From contig NZ_JANKBI010000002.1 of NCBI RefSeq assembly GCF_024622195.1, positions 310,001 to 374,000 of the forward strand: a stretch of DNA of 64,000 nucleotides, in the 5' to 3' direction. Each line of letters starts with the position of its first letter. Position 1 is the stretch's first letter. Made by a program: the position numbers and the translations under genes. Under the pieces are notes generated by a model that searched no databases, was not told the DNA's origin, and saw only the letters and a program-made list of their open reading frames with translations. Shown piece by piece: positions 38,001-44,672 of the stretch. Origin of the DNA: Murimonas intestini. GTDB taxonomy: Bacteria; Bacillota; Clostridia; Lachnospirales; Lachnospiraceae.

Positions 38001-38959
38001 TTGGCACGGAATTTAAAGATTACAGCGTTAAATTTACTTATCCGGAGGGGTATATTGGAGTGGATGCCAATGCCGACGGCGATGGCGGAACCTCAGACCC
38101 GGCGAAGGATTCACGTTTTGATTCCGACGTGAATGATTTTGCCACAGATGCATCGGGCAATGAGGACCGTACAAACGGCTATATCCACAGGATACGTTTG
38201 GGTCAGGATATGATTACTGCGACATGGGATGCCGGCGCCAGAAAATACAGTGCCATCGGCGGCTATGTATGGAACGATGAAAATAAGAATGGCCAGCGGG
38301 ATGATGATGAAAAGCCGGTTTCCGGTGTGACCGTTATATTGCAGAGCCGCAGGGACAGCAGTTCACCATGGGAATATGAATCTGATACAGTGACCGATGA
38401 GAACGGCCGGTATGCGTTCCAGAACCTGGAGAGCAGCGGCAGGATCACAAAGGAGTACAGAGTCGTATTTGAAGCAGGTCAGGAATTTACCGGTGGCTAT
38501 GCGACGGCTTACATCAAGCCGGGGTATGGCGAGGAGGATATGGCCTGGAATGCCGGTATTTACAAGTCGCCAGACATAACCGACCCAGAAACGCCGGAAA
38601 CACCAGAAATACCAGAGACACCAGAGACACCGGAAACACCAGAAACGCCGGAAACACCGGAGACACCAGAAACACCGGAAACACCGGAAACATCAGAAAC
38701 ACCGGAAACACCGGAGACACCAGAAACACCGGAAACACTAGAAACACCGAAAACGCCGGAAACGCCGGAAACGCCAAAAACACCGGTAACGCCGGAAACA
38801 CCAGAAACGCCAAAAGCACCAGATGAAGAAAAGAGCAATGTGCGTACCGGAGATACAACACCTGTGAACATTCTTCTTGGGATAGCTCTTGTCAGTCTGG
38901 GTGTGATCGTCGTTATTGTCTGGCGTAAAAAGAAAAAGAATGACGGTGGCAGGAAATAA
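32006..38959 (+). CDS. Giant cell-wall-anchored surface protein (SpaA/SdrD-B repeats)
   Basis: This 2317-residue protein is probably an adhesin or stalk displayed on the cell wall. Order: signal peptide (about 1-34, ending SMQAAAQ); a Thr/Glu/Ser-rich stretch to about 105; an adhesin-like region to about 470; four SpaA/Cna-B-like modules near 475, 587, 713 and 840 (VSIIKQVKW, GKFILYKYDG, GSITLTKYGQ, GKIRIVKTN), the type that forms Lys-Asn isopeptide bonds; a long unassigned region; four SdrD-B-like modules near 1629, 1787, 1938 and 2082 with calcium-type loops (DSNANGMQDSGE, DENKNGQRDDDE); a PET-repeat wall spacer (2194-2271); then sorting signal NVRTGD, a membrane helix and KKKKN. The sorting motif departs from LPXTG. 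More CGN arginine codons than its neighbours suggest separate ancestry. No sortase gene is nearby. Confidence 0.93.
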   Translation: MKYKKGLAKRLMALFLACVMIISLGNGFSMQAAAQMPQLETSQPEQTDAMEQTGAAVTEAQAETTAPETSSESTGGASNVLGTESSAETQASAETETETESEETAFMSLDDTSSSFVIEGSVNTVQNLSASVLSGESFDYIIGYTVPPIQDGDSYSAAAIQIELPEHLSVVPDADNFNQLSVNGQDVKSSYMLERTLVIKLDQSLMTGEPKTVTIKFQTDNFKWKNGSEITLNPVLTGNKSGGASVTGKLAENAKPVVTVTTDDGWMIDKTVGSVSSDDAYYYAPYTVKVINTKSGTAADEDRLGRLDVAGMQVIDMLPLAYAGSINADGQHIGYAVNGAQAEIIDVKMGETALTNGTDYTVSGDNGQIVFKRTAVSAADGKYTKAGTPISATYTYTVKYPKAAYITPSNESKAEEYWLQNTAILKYTLLGQNEATDKDTAEIVLGEKEKSDGTVESIAAGQEPVFDKANLYDDEKGNVSIIKQVKWQGMDTPAKDVEFALYAVSGRGQAHDENSTAAATLKTDGQGNAKSKPLDAGWYELVETKVPEGYAKAPSYWVEIKNNEESTTLYNENGDALGNTIVNEADKGKFILYKYDGDESTNQSSLTQLDQAQFTIERKVSDAPEKWEYTVNNDRNQSIITVLDDTNQPGNYHYESGYLEPGTYRITEITTPEYSYDNGGTQQTITFALNGSAQEFEITKGETLNVNAYNSPQGSITLTKYGQYDPDHVDALKTLSGATFKLYKDGACTREIENSLRTADGNGVCRWENLDPGTYYIKETADGKTAVNNAGFEISTEVQSAVIESGALAVRIASADASISDPEKAKIYKDVTFVNQSNAGKIRIVKTNADGAQKLSGAEFKIFAQEGTGWSAVPLQTLTITDATNGVVSDFLKAEITGTKYKIVETHAPEGYTLDGEMVELEQIVTVYPYHEPSLESGADSHNYVTFKNEKDDSMTGLSGKIHKQIREAGDGDNETTFSDDPVTADVSLLSSAYTLEFKVDGYADGENEKPVKELTVTDNRIGLEYIESVNSGSEVYKDLTVTDRDYTINYLTVNSSENKENTAEKPGAEVYIQSSMAEKAAGTWTHLKTLSDVSSEQTISFDGRKVVGVKVVYTNTLEKFSSDGLIINITFANRGEWSTETDHEVRRINNTADITWKDTYLDAAGQVKTREQNKNSNTVLGNVPSFTMKIPEIAIKTEITDSKATFCSGDEINFQVLATNMSLPGEDRILRQPVLSLKLPAQTALDESKDQSSQGFLVRKVAAGSSVIIPQSLYTVTAIEVPAALKDQGGDSYGEDANYTTTQYAFAFADNDMTTLEEGESIQIEFRGYISYESKSGFDLVIPAYLSSSAKIPKSSENPKGLSFVPYNQTLYENPVTDELVGDDLSYINDTASRAVTDATDVKLLKSIGVKGDDGQIRWLSRGAVATVHPAGEIYYKLTLYNYSDAYIETAKFVDVFPGPDDTYITSMSQGRGTDIPFGPGYENMTLLNASAGGNITWYSTDYDFSTRSGSETTGILQPLYYMQSDWSNWSGGIMSNATALGAEVDFTNGGAAEGLEPSGSYEIIISMRAPGYTADKISEYYGRFMDNSAAVSVVKAGAASSGNATIPENDRMEPNKVRAAMDLPTGSIGDYVWFDSNANGMQDSGEAPVEGMTVELWQTRYHTFNSSVRRETKMLQSTVTDQDGKYLFSGLPCQYLTDGSTEGSQNPSDYVGGEYYTYQVKFIRGERYDGYTFTEQEAGGDRAADSDPDVNGETKDIQLKVISNADGSLSGESNMTIDAGIFTSYALGDYVWLDSNCNGVQDDGETGVPDVPVFLYKVDGPDGEVAKDQDAIRTVTDKDGRYWFDNLMEGYYVAEFDISSLKKLTDDGYTYRYDFTQVQDTSRGEMAADSDARHAVDKDGRIRRTNVITLTEEALRSAGLEEHTDARWDAGLVTCSAIGGYVFDDQDYDDLQSIYIPLEGTLVELFEVNPDGSLSDQPAAAQVVGADGKYFFGHLVFGTEFKDYSVKFTYPEGYIGVDANADGDGGTSDPAKDSRFDSDVNDFATDASGNEDRTNGYIHRIRLGQDMITATWDAGARKYSAIGGYVWNDENKNGQRDDDEKPVSGVTVILQSRRDSSSPWEYESDTVTDENGRYAFQNLESSGRITKEYRVVFEAGQEFTGGYATAYIKPGYGEEDMAWNAGIYKSPDITDPETPETPEIPETPETPETPETPETPETPETPETPETSETPETPETPETPETLETPKTPETPETPKTPVTPETPETPKAPDEEKSNVRTGDTTPVNILLGIALVSLGVIVVIVWRKKKKNDGGRK
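38585..38818 (+). repeat. 9-base minisatellite encoding (Pro-Glu-Thr)n wall spacer
   Basis: Twenty-six tandem 9-base units, mostly ccagaaaca or ccggaaaca, encode PET with a few variants (PEI, SET, LET, PKT, PVT, KAP). It lies just before the sorting signal of the surface protein, where wall-spanning spacers usually sit. Because each unit is three codons, gain or loss of units would change length without breaking the frame. Confidence 0.95.
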
Positions 38960-38985
38960 TTGATAAGCAAAAAGTATCGTAACTG

Positions 38986-39117
38986 GTAACTGTTCAGCCT
39001 TCCACTGCATCGCGAAGCGTAGTTACATATAATCGCCTTCGGCGATGGGATTTTTGCACCCTTGAATCATTTTCTTACGGTCTGTGCAGTAAATGCACAG
39101 ACCTGCTGAATAGTTAC
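38986..39117. repeat. 132-base element with 13-base inverted termini
   Basis: gtaactgttcagc (38986-38998) and gctgaatagttac (39105-39117) are inverted repeats with one mismatch. Inside are two hairpins: atcgcc-ttc-ggcgat, and tctgtgca-gtaaa-tgcacaga at about 39081-39101. The right end recurs with small changes at 51868-51880. The termini resemble those of the 142-base family (gtgaacagtaac), so this may be a related non-coding element. Confidence 0.6.
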
Positions 39118-39133
39118 AAAGTATCATCTAATT

Positions 39134-39173
39134 GGAGCTGCCGCACTAAGTGATTAATGCGCAGCTCCTTTTT
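39134..39173 (+). terminator. Intrinsic terminator downstream of the surface-protein gene
   Basis: ggagctgc (39134-39141) pairs with gcagctcc (39161-39168), extended by gca/tgc across one bulged base, and is followed by TTTTT. It lies between the two repeat elements and is probably the terminator of the 32006 gene. Confidence 0.85.
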
Positions 39174-39315
39174 GTTGCTGTTCACTTCGTGACCAGTAAC
39201 ACGCTCCGCGATGCACAGAAACGGCAAAAACCGCTGTTTCGCGCTGCAACTCTCGGGATTTTCGTGCAAATACGCACGAAAACACCTCGCGGGATGGTGA
39301 CGTGTGAACAGTAAC
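39174..39315. repeat. 142-base MITE-like repeat, copy 2
   Basis: It is bounded by gttgctgttcac (39174-39185) and gtgaacagtaac (39304-39315), inverted with one mismatch. Inside, ttttcgtgc and gcacgaaaa form a 9-bp hairpin near 39259-39282, and tccgcga/tcgcggga continue the outer pairing. It matches the copy at 41635 in length with eight differences, all transitions, about 94% identity. It has no gene of its own. It lies 40 bases before the -35 of the prfC promoter. Confidence 0.85.
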
Positions 39316-39354
39316 TCCTTTTTGACTGCAAATAATAACTGCAGCAATAAACCA

Positions 39355-39384
39355 TTGACAACACCCAGATAACCTTGCTAGAAT
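39355..39384 (+). promoter_or_regulatory. Probable sigma-A promoter of prfC
   Basis: TTGACA (39355-39360) and TAGAAT (39379-39384) are separated by 18 bases, about 100 bases before the prfC start. Confidence 0.7.
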
Positions 39385-39482
39385 AGTTTAGGTTTACGTA
39401 GAGTGGATATTTCTGGCTTTTTGTGAATAATCAGCCAGGAAATACAAAAAATATATTCAGAACAGACAATGGAGGAATAAAA

Positions 39483-41069
39483 GTGACTGATATCACAAAA
39501 GAAATAGAGAAACGCCGGACGTTTGCTATCATTTCACACCCGGATGCCGGTAAGACGACACTGACGGAAAAATTCCTGCTTTATGGCGGGGCGATCAATC
39601 TGGCGGGCAGTGTAAAAGGAAAGGCTACTGCCAGGCATGCGGTGTCGGACTGGATGGAGATTGAGAAGGAGAGAGGTATTTCTGTCACTTCTTCCGTGCT
39701 TCAGTTTAATTATGACGGGTTCTGCATCAATATCCTGGATACCCCGGGGCATCAGGACTTTTCAGAGGATACTTACCGTACACTCATGGCTGCGGATTCC
39801 GCAGTGATGGTTATCGACGCGTCCAAGGGCGTCGAGGCGCAGACGAGAAAGCTTTTTAAGGTATGTGTCATGCGCCATATCCCCATATTTACATTTATCA
39901 ATAAGCTGGACCGGGATGCCAATGATACCTTTGAGCTGCTGGATGAGATAGAAAAGGAACTTGGGATCGCCACATGTCCAATTAACTGGCCTATCGGGTC
40001 AGGAAAGAATTTTAAAGGGGTTTATGACAGAAACACCAGAAAGGTGACAATCTATACAGATACAGAGAAAGGCACAAAGGAAGGGACTGCGACAGAAATT
40101 GACGTGGATTCACCGGAGCTGGAAGCCTTTATCGGCATGGAGAACAAAGAACAGCTCATGGAGGAGATAGAGCTTCTGGATGGAGCCAGTGCAGAGTTTG
40201 ACCAGGATATGGTCAATATCGGAGAGCTGTCACCGGTCTTCTTTGGATCAGCGCTGACAAACTTTGGAGTGGAGATCTTTCTGAGAAACTTCCTGGATAT
40301 GACGAGTTCACCCCTTCCGAGAAAATCAGATGCAGGTGAAGTGGATCCCATGACTAATGATTTCTCAGCTTTTGTGTTCAAGATACAGGCTAATATGAAT
40401 AAGGCACACAGGGACAGGATCGCGTTTATGCGTATCTGTTCAGGTGAATTTGATGCGGGCATGGAGGTATTTCATGTACAGGGCAATAAGAAACTGCGCC
40501 TTTCCCAGCCCCAGCAGATGATGGCACAGGAACGCCATATCGTTGACCATGCGTATGCAGGGGATATTATAGGTGTGTTTGACCCGGGTATCTTTTCTAT
40601 TGGTGATACGATCTGCGCTCCGGGACAGAAATTCCAGTATGAGGGGATTCCCACCTTTGCGCCTGAGCATTTCGCAAGAGTGCGCCAGGTGGATACTATG
40701 AAGAGGAAACAGTTTGTCAAGGGCATCAGCCAGATAGCCCAGGAAGGCGCCATCCAGATATTCCAGGAATTTAATACTGGAATGGAAGAGATCATTGTGG
40801 GCGTTGTGGGCGTCCTGCAGTTTGAAGTTCTTAAGTACAGGCTGCAGAATGAATATAATGTAGAGATCATCCTGGAAAACCTGCCCTATGAGCATATCAG
40901 ATGGATCGAAAATAAGGAAATTGACCTGGATATGCTGACAGGCACCTCCGATATGAAGAAGATCAAAGACCTGAAGGGAAATCCTCTGCTTCTCTGGGTG
41001 AATTCATGGAGCATAGGAATGACGCTGGACCGCAACAAAGGGCTTGTCCTGTCGGAATTTGGACGGTAG
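39483..41069 (+). CDS. prfC: Peptide chain release factor 3 (RF3)
   Basis: This 528-residue translational GTPase removes RF1/RF2 from the ribosome after peptide release. GTPase motifs are clear: G1 SHPDAGKTTLTEK, G2 ERGISVTSS, G3 DTPGHQDFSED, G4 NKLDRD. RF3-type domains II and III follow, ending QNEYNVEIILENLPYEHIRWI. The GTG at 39483 gives the usual N-terminus TDITKEIEKRRTFAIISHP and has ggagg seven bases before it; a frame from 39423 adds 20 unlikely residues. Confidence 0.96.
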   Translation: MTDITKEIEKRRTFAIISHPDAGKTTLTEKFLLYGGAINLAGSVKGKATARHAVSDWMEIEKERGISVTSSVLQFNYDGFCINILDTPGHQDFSEDTYRTLMAADSAVMVIDASKGVEAQTRKLFKVCVMRHIPIFTFINKLDRDANDTFELLDEIEKELGIATCPINWPIGSGKNFKGVYDRNTRKVTIYTDTEKGTKEGTATEIDVDSPELEAFIGMENKEQLMEEIELLDGASAEFDQDMVNIGELSPVFFGSALTNFGVEIFLRNFLDMTSSPLPRKSDAGEVDPMTNDFSAFVFKIQANMNKAHRDRIAFMRICSGEFDAGMEVFHVQGNKKLRLSQPQQMMAQERHIVDHAYAGDIIGVFDPGIFSIGDTICAPGQKFQYEGIPTFAPEHFARVRQVDTMKRKQFVKGISQIAQEGAIQIFQEFNTGMEEIIVGVVGVLQFEVLKYRLQNEYNVEIILENLPYEHIRWIENKEIDLDMLTGTSDMKKIKDLKGNPLLLWVNSWSIGMTLDRNKGLVLSEFGR

Positions 41070-41137
41070 GCCTGGGGAGTGAATAGAAAGAATTTTTGCA
41101 GAGACTGTGAAGGTTCTGAACAGTTACCAATATTTTA

Positions 41138-41166
41138 TTTGCAAATAGTTAATTATTTGTTATAAT
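41138..41166 (+). promoter_or_regulatory. Probable promoter of asp23
   Basis: TTTGCA (41138-41143) and a perfect TATAAT (41161-41166) are 17 bases apart, about 80 bases before the Asp23 start. Two copies of a ctgaacagtta motif (near 41116 and 41192) flank it and resemble the repeat termini described nearby. Confidence 0.55.
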
Positions 41167-41246
41167 AAAGGCAGCGTAACTGATAAGATACTGAACAGTT
41201 ATAAGACAGCATAGTTGTAGTAGAGATAAAGATGGAGGTTATGACC

Positions 41247-41633
41247 ATGGGCAAAGAAGAGAATCAGGGCAATTATACCGTACAGGCGGATGAAAGCTTT
41301 GGACAGGTTCAGATAGCAGATGAAGTGGTTGCCATTATAGCAGGGCTGGCCGCGACGGAAATTGAAGGGGTTGCCAGCATGGCAGGCAACATCACAAATG
41401 AACTGGTATCAAAGCTGGGTATGAAGAAGCTTTCCAAGGGCGTTAAGGTAGTGGTGACAGAAGGTGTCGTCAACGTAGATGTGGCTATTAATATCAGCTA
41501 TGGGTACAGTGTTCCGAAGACCAGCAAGAAGGTCCAGGAAAAAGTAAAGGCTTCAATCGAGAACATGACTGGACTTTCAGTGGCAGATGTGAATGTACGC
41601 ATTGCATCTGTGGATATGGACAGCCGCAAATAA
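41247..41633 (+). CDS. Asp23/Gls24 family envelope-stress protein
   Basis: This 128-residue protein belongs to the alkaline-shock (Asp23, DUF322) family: VQIADEVVAIIAGLAATEIEGVASM, then KGVKVVVTEGVVNVDVAINISYGYSVP. Such proteins are small, abundant and linked to the cell envelope. The ATG at 41247 has ggagg eight bases upstream; earlier ATGs at 41232 and 41241 are too close to or overlap that site. A gene of this family just before nusB is the usual clostridial order. A 142-base repeat begins two bases after its stop. Confidence 0.93.
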   Translation: MGKEENQGNYTVQADESFGQVQIADEVVAIIAGLAATEIEGVASMAGNITNELVSKLGMKKLSKGVKVVVTEGVVNVDVAINISYGYSVPKTSKKVQEKVKASIENMTGLSVADVNVRIASVDMDSRK

Positions 41634-41634
41634 T

Positions 41635-41776
41635 GTTACTGTTCGCTCCGTGACCAGTAACACGTTCCGCGATGCACAGAAACGGCAAAAACCGCCGTTT
41701 CGCGCTGCAGCCCTCGGGATTTTCGTGCAAATATGCACGAAAACACCTCGCGGGATGGTGACGTGTGAACAGTAAC
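41635..41776. repeat. 142-base MITE-like repeat, copy 3
   Basis: The termini are gttactgttcgc (41635-41646) and gtgaacagtaac (41765-41776). It is the same length as copy 2 and differs from it only by transitions. It occupies the spacer between asp23 and its terminator, so it is transcribed with asp23 and could fold as a long hairpin in that RNA. Confidence 0.88.
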
Positions 41777-41817
41777 CAAATAATTCTTTTCGTAAAGAAA
41801 AATATGTAGTATAATAA

Positions 41818-41845
41818 GGGATGTCTTTATAAGACATCCTTTTTT
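41818..41845 (+). terminator. Intrinsic terminator downstream of asp23
   Basis: ggatgtctt and aagacatcc (41819-41839) form a 9-bp stem with a short loop, followed by six T. It separates asp23 and the repeat from nusB. A TATAAT at 41810-41815 overlaps its edge, but no good -35 partner is visible. Confidence 0.85.
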
Positions 41846-41909
41846 AGTCTCACAGGAGGCAGCTGCCGTTTTACTAAATTGATGATAGATAAAATCCCGG
41901 AGGATGATG

Positions 41910-42305
41910 ATGAGTAGAAGAGAACTGCGCGAGCATATATTTAAATTATTATTTTTTATAGAATTCCATGAAGAGGACGAGATGCCGGAGCAGCTTGCCC
42001 TGTATTTTGAACAGATGACCCATCTGGATGAGAAGGACCACATGTACATTGAAGAAAAATATAACCATGTGTGTGAACGTATGGAGGATATAGACAAGGC
42101 TCTTGACGGAGTGTCACAGGGCTGGAAGGTGAGCAGGATGGGAAAAGTAGACCTGGCTATCTTAAGGCTGGGGGCTTATGAATTAAAATTTGACGACGAG
42201 ATACCAACAGGCGTGGCGATCAACGAGGCTGTAGAGCTTGCAAAAATTTACGGCGGAGATGATTCTCCTGCATTTATTAACGGGATTCTGGCAAAGCTTG
42301 TATAA
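41910..42305 (+). CDS. nusB: Transcription antitermination factor NusB
   Basis: This 131-residue all-helical RNA-binding protein acts with NusE in rRNA antitermination. It starts SRRELREHIFKLLF and ends with the family's IPTGVAINEAVELAKIYGGDDSPAFINGILAKL. Three successive in-frame ATGs occur (41904, 41907, 41910); the third has ggagg six bases upstream and is preferred. It opens a long housekeeping run up to recN. Confidence 0.96.
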   Translation: MSRRELREHIFKLLFFIEFHEEDEMPEQLALYFEQMTHLDEKDHMYIEEKYNHVCERMEDIDKALDGVSQGWKVSRMGKVDLAILRLGAYELKFDDEIPTGVAINEAVELAKIYGGDDSPAFINGILAKLV

Positions 42306-42339
42306 AGAGCAGCTATTTCCGGATGAAAGGGCAGCATGA

Positions 42340-43560
42340 ATGAAGAATGTTTATAGTGTAGGCCAGGTAAACAATTATATTAAAAATATGTTTACCCAGG
42401 ATTTTATGTTGAGCCGGATCTATGTAAAGGGGGAGGTATCGAACTGTAAATACCATACCTCAGGACATATATATTTTTCTTTAAAAGATGAAACAGGGAC
42501 CATCGCATGCGTCATGTTTGCAGGAGCCAGGAAGGGTCTGGCCTTCAGGATGCAGGATGGGCAGAAGGTAGTGGCGCTGGGAAGCGTCAATGTCTATGAG
42601 AGGGACGGGAGATACCAGCTCTACGCCAGGGAGATCATTCTGGAAGGCGCGGGGCTTCTCTATGAGAAATACGAGGCGCTGAAGAAGGAGCTGGAGGAGA
42701 TGGGTATGTTCTCTTCTCAGTTTAAACAGCAGATACCGTCCCATATTAAGCGTCTTGGCATTGTCACAGCCCCCACAGGGGCTGCAGTCAGGGATATTAT
42801 GAATATATCCCGCAGGAGGAACCCATATGTACAGCTCGTGCTCTATCCGGCGCTGGTACAGGGTGAGGGGGCAGCAGACAGCATCGTAAAAGGGATCAGG
42901 ATGCTTGACGAATATGGTGTAGATACGATTATTGTAGGACGGGGCGGAGGATCCATCGAGGATCTGTGGGCGTTTAACGAGGAAAAAGTGGCAAGGGCCA
43001 TTTTTAACTGCAGGACGCCTGTGATCTCTGCCGTGGGGCATGAGACTGATGTGACGATCGCAGACTATGTGGCCGACCTGAGGGCTCCCACGCCATCCGC
43101 TGCTGCGGAACTGGCCGTGGCAGATGTGCGCCAGGTGACAGAGCGGCTGTCACAGTACCGCTATGCATTTTATGGCAGGATGACCGGGCAGATCGAGAGA
43201 GCCACGCAGGAGGCAAAGAGGCGCCTGTTAAGGCTGAATTATTTAAGCCCGGAGAATCAGATCAGGGAGAAAAGACAGAGTCTGATTGATAAAGAGGAAA
43301 GGCTGCAGCTTCTCATGAGAAGTGCTCTGGAGGAAAAACGCCACCAGATGATGATCTATGTGGAGCGGATGAAGGGCCTCTCACCGCTTGACAAGCTCTC
43401 GCAGGGATATTCTTACATAGCGGATGAAAGTGGAAGAACAGTAACCAGCATCGATGATGTCAGCGAGGGTGAGAGGCTTAAGGTTTATGTGACAGATGGA
43501 TATATCAGGGCGGAAGTAGCCGGGAAGGAGAAGATGACGTGGCAGAAAAAGAAAAACTGA
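42340..43560 (+). CDS. xseA: Exodeoxyribonuclease VII large subunit
   Basis: This 406-residue catalytic subunit of ExoVII degrades single-stranded DNA. The N-terminal OB fold (about 1-100) is followed by the catalytic region with RGGGSIEDLWAFNEE and VISAVGHETDVTIADYVADLRAPTPSAAAEL, then a long coiled-coil region. It overlaps xseB by 22 bases, as is common for this pair. Confidence 0.97.
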   Translation: MKNVYSVGQVNNYIKNMFTQDFMLSRIYVKGEVSNCKYHTSGHIYFSLKDETGTIACVMFAGARKGLAFRMQDGQKVVALGSVNVYERDGRYQLYAREIILEGAGLLYEKYEALKKELEEMGMFSSQFKQQIPSHIKRLGIVTAPTGAAVRDIMNISRRRNPYVQLVLYPALVQGEGAADSIVKGIRMLDEYGVDTIIVGRGGGSIEDLWAFNEEKVARAIFNCRTPVISAVGHETDVTIADYVADLRAPTPSAAAELAVADVRQVTERLSQYRYAFYGRMTGQIERATQEAKRRLLRLNYLSPENQIREKRQSLIDKEERLQLLMRSALEEKRHQMMIYVERMKGLSPLDKLSQGYSYIADESGRTVTSIDDVSEGERLKVYVTDGYIRAEVAGKEKMTWQKKKN

Positions 43561-43784
43561 CGGAAGAGAGAAAGCAGGACAGTGAAGAGCTGACTCTTGA
43601 GGAGTCTTTTCAGAAATTAGATGAGATGCTTCTGGCGCTGGAGAGCAGGAATATTTCCCTTGAAGAGTCATTTGCGACGTACCAGAAGGGAATGGAGCTG
43701 CTGAAAAGCTGTAATGAGAAAATAGACAGGGTCGAGAAAAAGATGCTGATCTTGAACGAAGAAGGTGAAGCAGATGAATTTTGA
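43539..43784 (+). CDS. xseB: Exodeoxyribonuclease VII small subunit
   Basis: This 81-residue protein starts at GTG (43539) after gaaggag. Its core, LTLEESFQKLDEMLLALESRNISLEESFATYQKGMELLK, is typical of XseB, which binds the coiled coil of XseA. It overlaps both xseA and ispA, which points to translational coupling. Confidence 0.95.
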   Translation: MAEKEKLTEERKQDSEELTLEESFQKLDEMLLALESRNISLEESFATYQKGMELLKSCNEKIDRVEKKMLILNEEGEADEF

Positions 43785-44661
43785 AGAAATCCGAAAAGAG
43801 AGACTGGAACAGATCAACAAAATTATTGAGCTTTATCTTCCAGAAGAGGAAGGGTTCCAGGCAACTGTCAAGAAAGCTATGAATTACAGCGTGAGAGCCG
43901 GCGGAAAGAGGCTGCGCCCTATGCTGATGCAGGAGACGTACAGGCTGTTTGGGGGAGAATCCAGGATCATTGAGCCTTTTATGGCGGCCATAGAGATGAT
44001 CCACACACATTCCCTTGTCCATGATGACCTGCCTGCCATGGATAATGACGAGTACCGAAGAGGAAGGAAGACAACTCATGTAGAGTTTGGAGAAGCCATG
44101 GGGATACTTGCCGGTGACGGACTGCTGAACCTGGCATACGAGACTGCGGCCAGAGCATTTATGATGGAACCGGACAATCCCCATATCGGCAGGGCCATAG
44201 GTGTGCTGGCTGGTAAATCCGGGATATATGGCATGCTGGGAGGGCAGTCTGTAGATGTGGAAGCAGCCGGACAGGCGGTCAGCCGGGAAAAGCTGGATTT
44301 CATATACCGTCTCAAGACAGGAGCGCTGATAGAGGGTTCTATGATGACAGGAGCTATCCTGGCAGGCGCCTCAGAGGAAAAGGTGGACCTTATAGAGCGC
44401 GTGGCTGCCGGTGTGGGGCTGGCATTCCAGATACAGGATGATATACTTGATGTGACCAGCACTGTGGAGGAGCTTGGAAAGCCGATCAACAGTGATGAGA
44501 AGAATAATAAGACCACATATGTTACAATAGAGGGCATTGAGAAAGCGCGCCGGGATGTGAAAGAGATATCTGAGAAGGCTCTGGCCTGGCTGGACGGACT
44601 GGAAGAGAAGAATGAATTTTTGAGGGAGCTGGTTCTGCAGCTTATTAACCGCAAAAATTAG
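43774..44661 (+). CDS. ispA: Polyprenyl diphosphate synthase (farnesyl type)
   Basis: This 295-residue enzyme condenses isopentenyl diphosphate with allylic diphosphates to make C15 farnesyl diphosphate. The first Asp-rich motif is HDDLPAMDND and the second is QIQDDILD; GGKRLRPML and KTGALIEGS are also family marks. The ATG at 43774 has gaagg eight bases upstream; the in-frame GTG at 43765 lies within that site. It is 11 bases before dxs, linking two steps of isoprenoid synthesis. Confidence 0.95.
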   Translation: MNFEEIRKERLEQINKIIELYLPEEEGFQATVKKAMNYSVRAGGKRLRPMLMQETYRLFGGESRIIEPFMAAIEMIHTHSLVHDDLPAMDNDEYRRGRKTTHVEFGEAMGILAGDGLLNLAYETAARAFMMEPDNPHIGRAIGVLAGKSGIYGMLGGQSVDVEAAGQAVSREKLDFIYRLKTGALIEGSMMTGAILAGASEEKVDLIERVAAGVGLAFQIQDDILDVTSTVEELGKPINSDEKNNKTTYVTIEGIEKARRDVKEISEKALAWLDGLEEKNEFLRELVLQLINRKN

Positions 44662-44672
44662 AAGGTGAACCT

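Noticed and set aside
38560..38970. Antisense ORF of 136 codons with GVSGVSGV repeats
   Set aside because: It is the complement of the PET minisatellite and the sorting-signal region; the repeat explains its open frame and composition, and it has no independent start signals.
39423..39482. N-terminal extension of prfC from the ATG at 39423
   Set aside because: The 20 extra residues do not resemble RF3, and the good ribosome site directs the GTG at 39483.
41787..41815. Promoter for nusB using TATAAT at 41810
   Set aside because: No -35 match at normal distance, and the start would fall within the terminator stem that follows.
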